From G963556115 sp963675945 (GTDB taxonomy: Bacteria; Planctomycetota; SZUA-567): a DNA stretch of 64,000 bases. Below are positions 63,069-64,000 of the stretch, in pieces. A program made the position numbers and the translations under genes. Positions within the stretch are counted from its first letter, which is position 1, and each line of letters starts with the position of its first letter. Location: positions 868,001 to 932,000 of the forward strand of contig OY780932.1 in NCBI GenBank assembly GCA_963675945.1, written 5' to 3'. Below the pieces are notes generated by a model. The model was not told where the DNA came from and did not search any database. It was given only the letters and a program-made list of their open reading frames with translations.

Positions 63069-64000
63069 CTATTCAGCTTCTGGCGGCAAAGCCTTGGTCA
63101 CAATCTCCTCTACCAGCTTAGCAGCAAATTCATCCAAACTCATTGCTCCCAGATCGCCCACTTTGCGCCGCCGTACTGAAACACTTCCAGCCTCAGCCTC
63201 ATTCGCCCCAACAATCGCCAGATACTGTACTTTAGCCAATTCACCTTCGCGAATCTTGGCACCGATCTTACTGCTTCTAGTATCGGCTTTAGCCCTGATG
63301 CCACGCTTTTTAAGCTTGGCAACCACCTCCCTGGCATAGTCATTATACGCATCGACTACGCTGAGTACCCGTACCTGCTCCGGAGCAAGCCAGAGCGGAA
63401 AATCGCCAGCATAATGTTCAGTAAGCACTCCGATAAATCTCTCCAGCGAGCCAGATATTGCCCGATGTATCATCACCGGACGCTTCTTACTGGAATCAGC
63501 GGCTACATAAGTAATATCAAACCTCTCAGGCAGCGAGAAATCCACCTGAATCGTACCCATCTGCCAACTTCGGCCGATCGCGTCCTTGAGGTGGAAATCA
63601 ATCTTCGGGCCATAAAAAGCCCCGTCACCGGGATTTAAGACAAAGTCAATACCCAGTTCCTTGAGCGCACCGGCCAGCGCAGTCTCAGCCTTCTCCCACA
63701 TCTCCGGCGAGCCGATAGACTTCTCCGGCTTGGTCGATAGTTCAATATGGTCAAAGTTGAGTCCGGTAGTTCTATATACTTCAAAGATCAGTTCGATACA
63801 GCTCTTAATCTCATCCTGAAGCTGCTCGGGTGTACAGAAGACATGCGCATCATCCTGGGTAAAACCGCGTACCCGTACCAGACCATGAATCTCGCCACTA
63901 CCCTCATACCGGTGTACATGCCCAAACTCAGCCCAACGTAGCGGCAGATCGTTATGGCTATACAACTCTGACTTATAGAGGATCAAAGCCCCAGGGCAGT
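63069..64000 (-). CDS. thrS: Threonine--tRNA ligase, 5' end cut by the window edge
   Basis: The C-terminal 310 residues or so are present; the frame stays open to the window edge. The visible part starts at CPGALILYKS, whose Cys is the first zinc ligand of the active site, followed by RWAEFGHVHRYEGSGEIHGL, RGFTQDDAHVF, HRAISGSLERF (motif 3) and the anticodon-binding domain (WLAPEQVRVLSV). Class II synthetase charging tRNA-Thr. Upstream neighbour of infC, the normal order. Confidence 0.96.
   Translation of the reverse strand, partial: CPGALILYKSELYSHNDLPLRWAEFGHVHRYEGSGEIHGLVRVRGFTQDDAHVFCTPEQLQDEIKSCIELIFEVYRTTGLNFDHIELSTKPEKSIGSPEMWEKAETALAGALKELGIDFVLNPGDGAFYGPKIDFHLKDAIGRSWQMGTIQVDFSLPERFDITYVAADSSKKRPVMIHRAISGSLERFIGVLTEHYAGDFPLWLAPEQVRVLSVVDAYNDYAREVVAKLKKRGIRAKADTRSSKIGAKIREGELAKVQYLAIVGANEAEAGSVSVRRRKVGDLGAMSLDEFAAKLVEEIVTKALPPEAE

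Overview
This 64 kb window looks like chromosome from a Gram-negative bacterium with roughly balanced base composition. It carries a lipid A/core heptosyltransferase-type GT9 enzyme, several lipoprotein signal peptides, an RnfG-like flavoprotein, ferredoxin-type Fe-S oxidoreductase domains and very large periplasmic DUF3857/transglutaminase proteins. A PheT without its EMAP-II-like domain, the alpha/alpha-toroid protein and the style of the TPR/DUF3857 proteins suggest the PVC group (Lentisphaerota or a relative). That placement is inference, not proof. I see no rRNA, tRNA, prophage, insertion sequence or CRISPR array.

Layout. 1-2.3 kb: a partial lipoprotein gene translationally coupled to recG (minus). 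2.5-6.6 kb: a hybrid sensor kinase and a ROK repressor (plus). 6.9-15 kb: minus-strand rpsD, an OafA-type acyltransferase, an unknown helical protein, zwf with a near-consensus promoter, and a tight operon of a MetH-activation-domain protein, a QTMAN-like glycosyltransferase and folK. 15-34 kb (plus): a tandem DUF3857/transglutaminase protein, a toroid protein with a basic tail, a UvrD/PcrA helicase, a PTS-IIA/CBS protein with an ArsB/NhaD permease, a small membrane protein with aroE and mnmD, a GAF/sigma-54 activator, a U32 protein, a VOC protein and tpx. 34-41.5 kb (minus): an amidohydrolase, DegT, an aldo/keto reductase with ferredoxin motifs, and a second DUF3857 protein. 42-49.5 kb: a tiny Cys-rich DUF6485 gene (41999-42142) and a five-gene minus-strand operon (STN protein, double hybrid kinase, dprA, archaemetzincin lipoprotein, trpS). 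49.7-58 kb: a degenerate CehA-like protein, an RnfG-like protein, and the operon DUF3857 protein/heptosyltransferase/hemC. 58-64 kb: the translation cluster thrS-infC-rpmI-rplT-pheS-pheT, with infC starting at AUU.

The most unusual signals are not genes. Three intergenic zones (11131-11201, 25655-26138 and 33755-33957) hold back-to-back short hairpins with 3-7 nt loops. The copies resemble one another, and their stems show compensatory changes. They look like an undescribed dispersed structured-repeat family. The other recurring theme is extracytoplasmic proteins that keep an enzyme fold but have lost catalytic residues: two transglutaminase modules, a PHP-like module and one kinase ATPase module.
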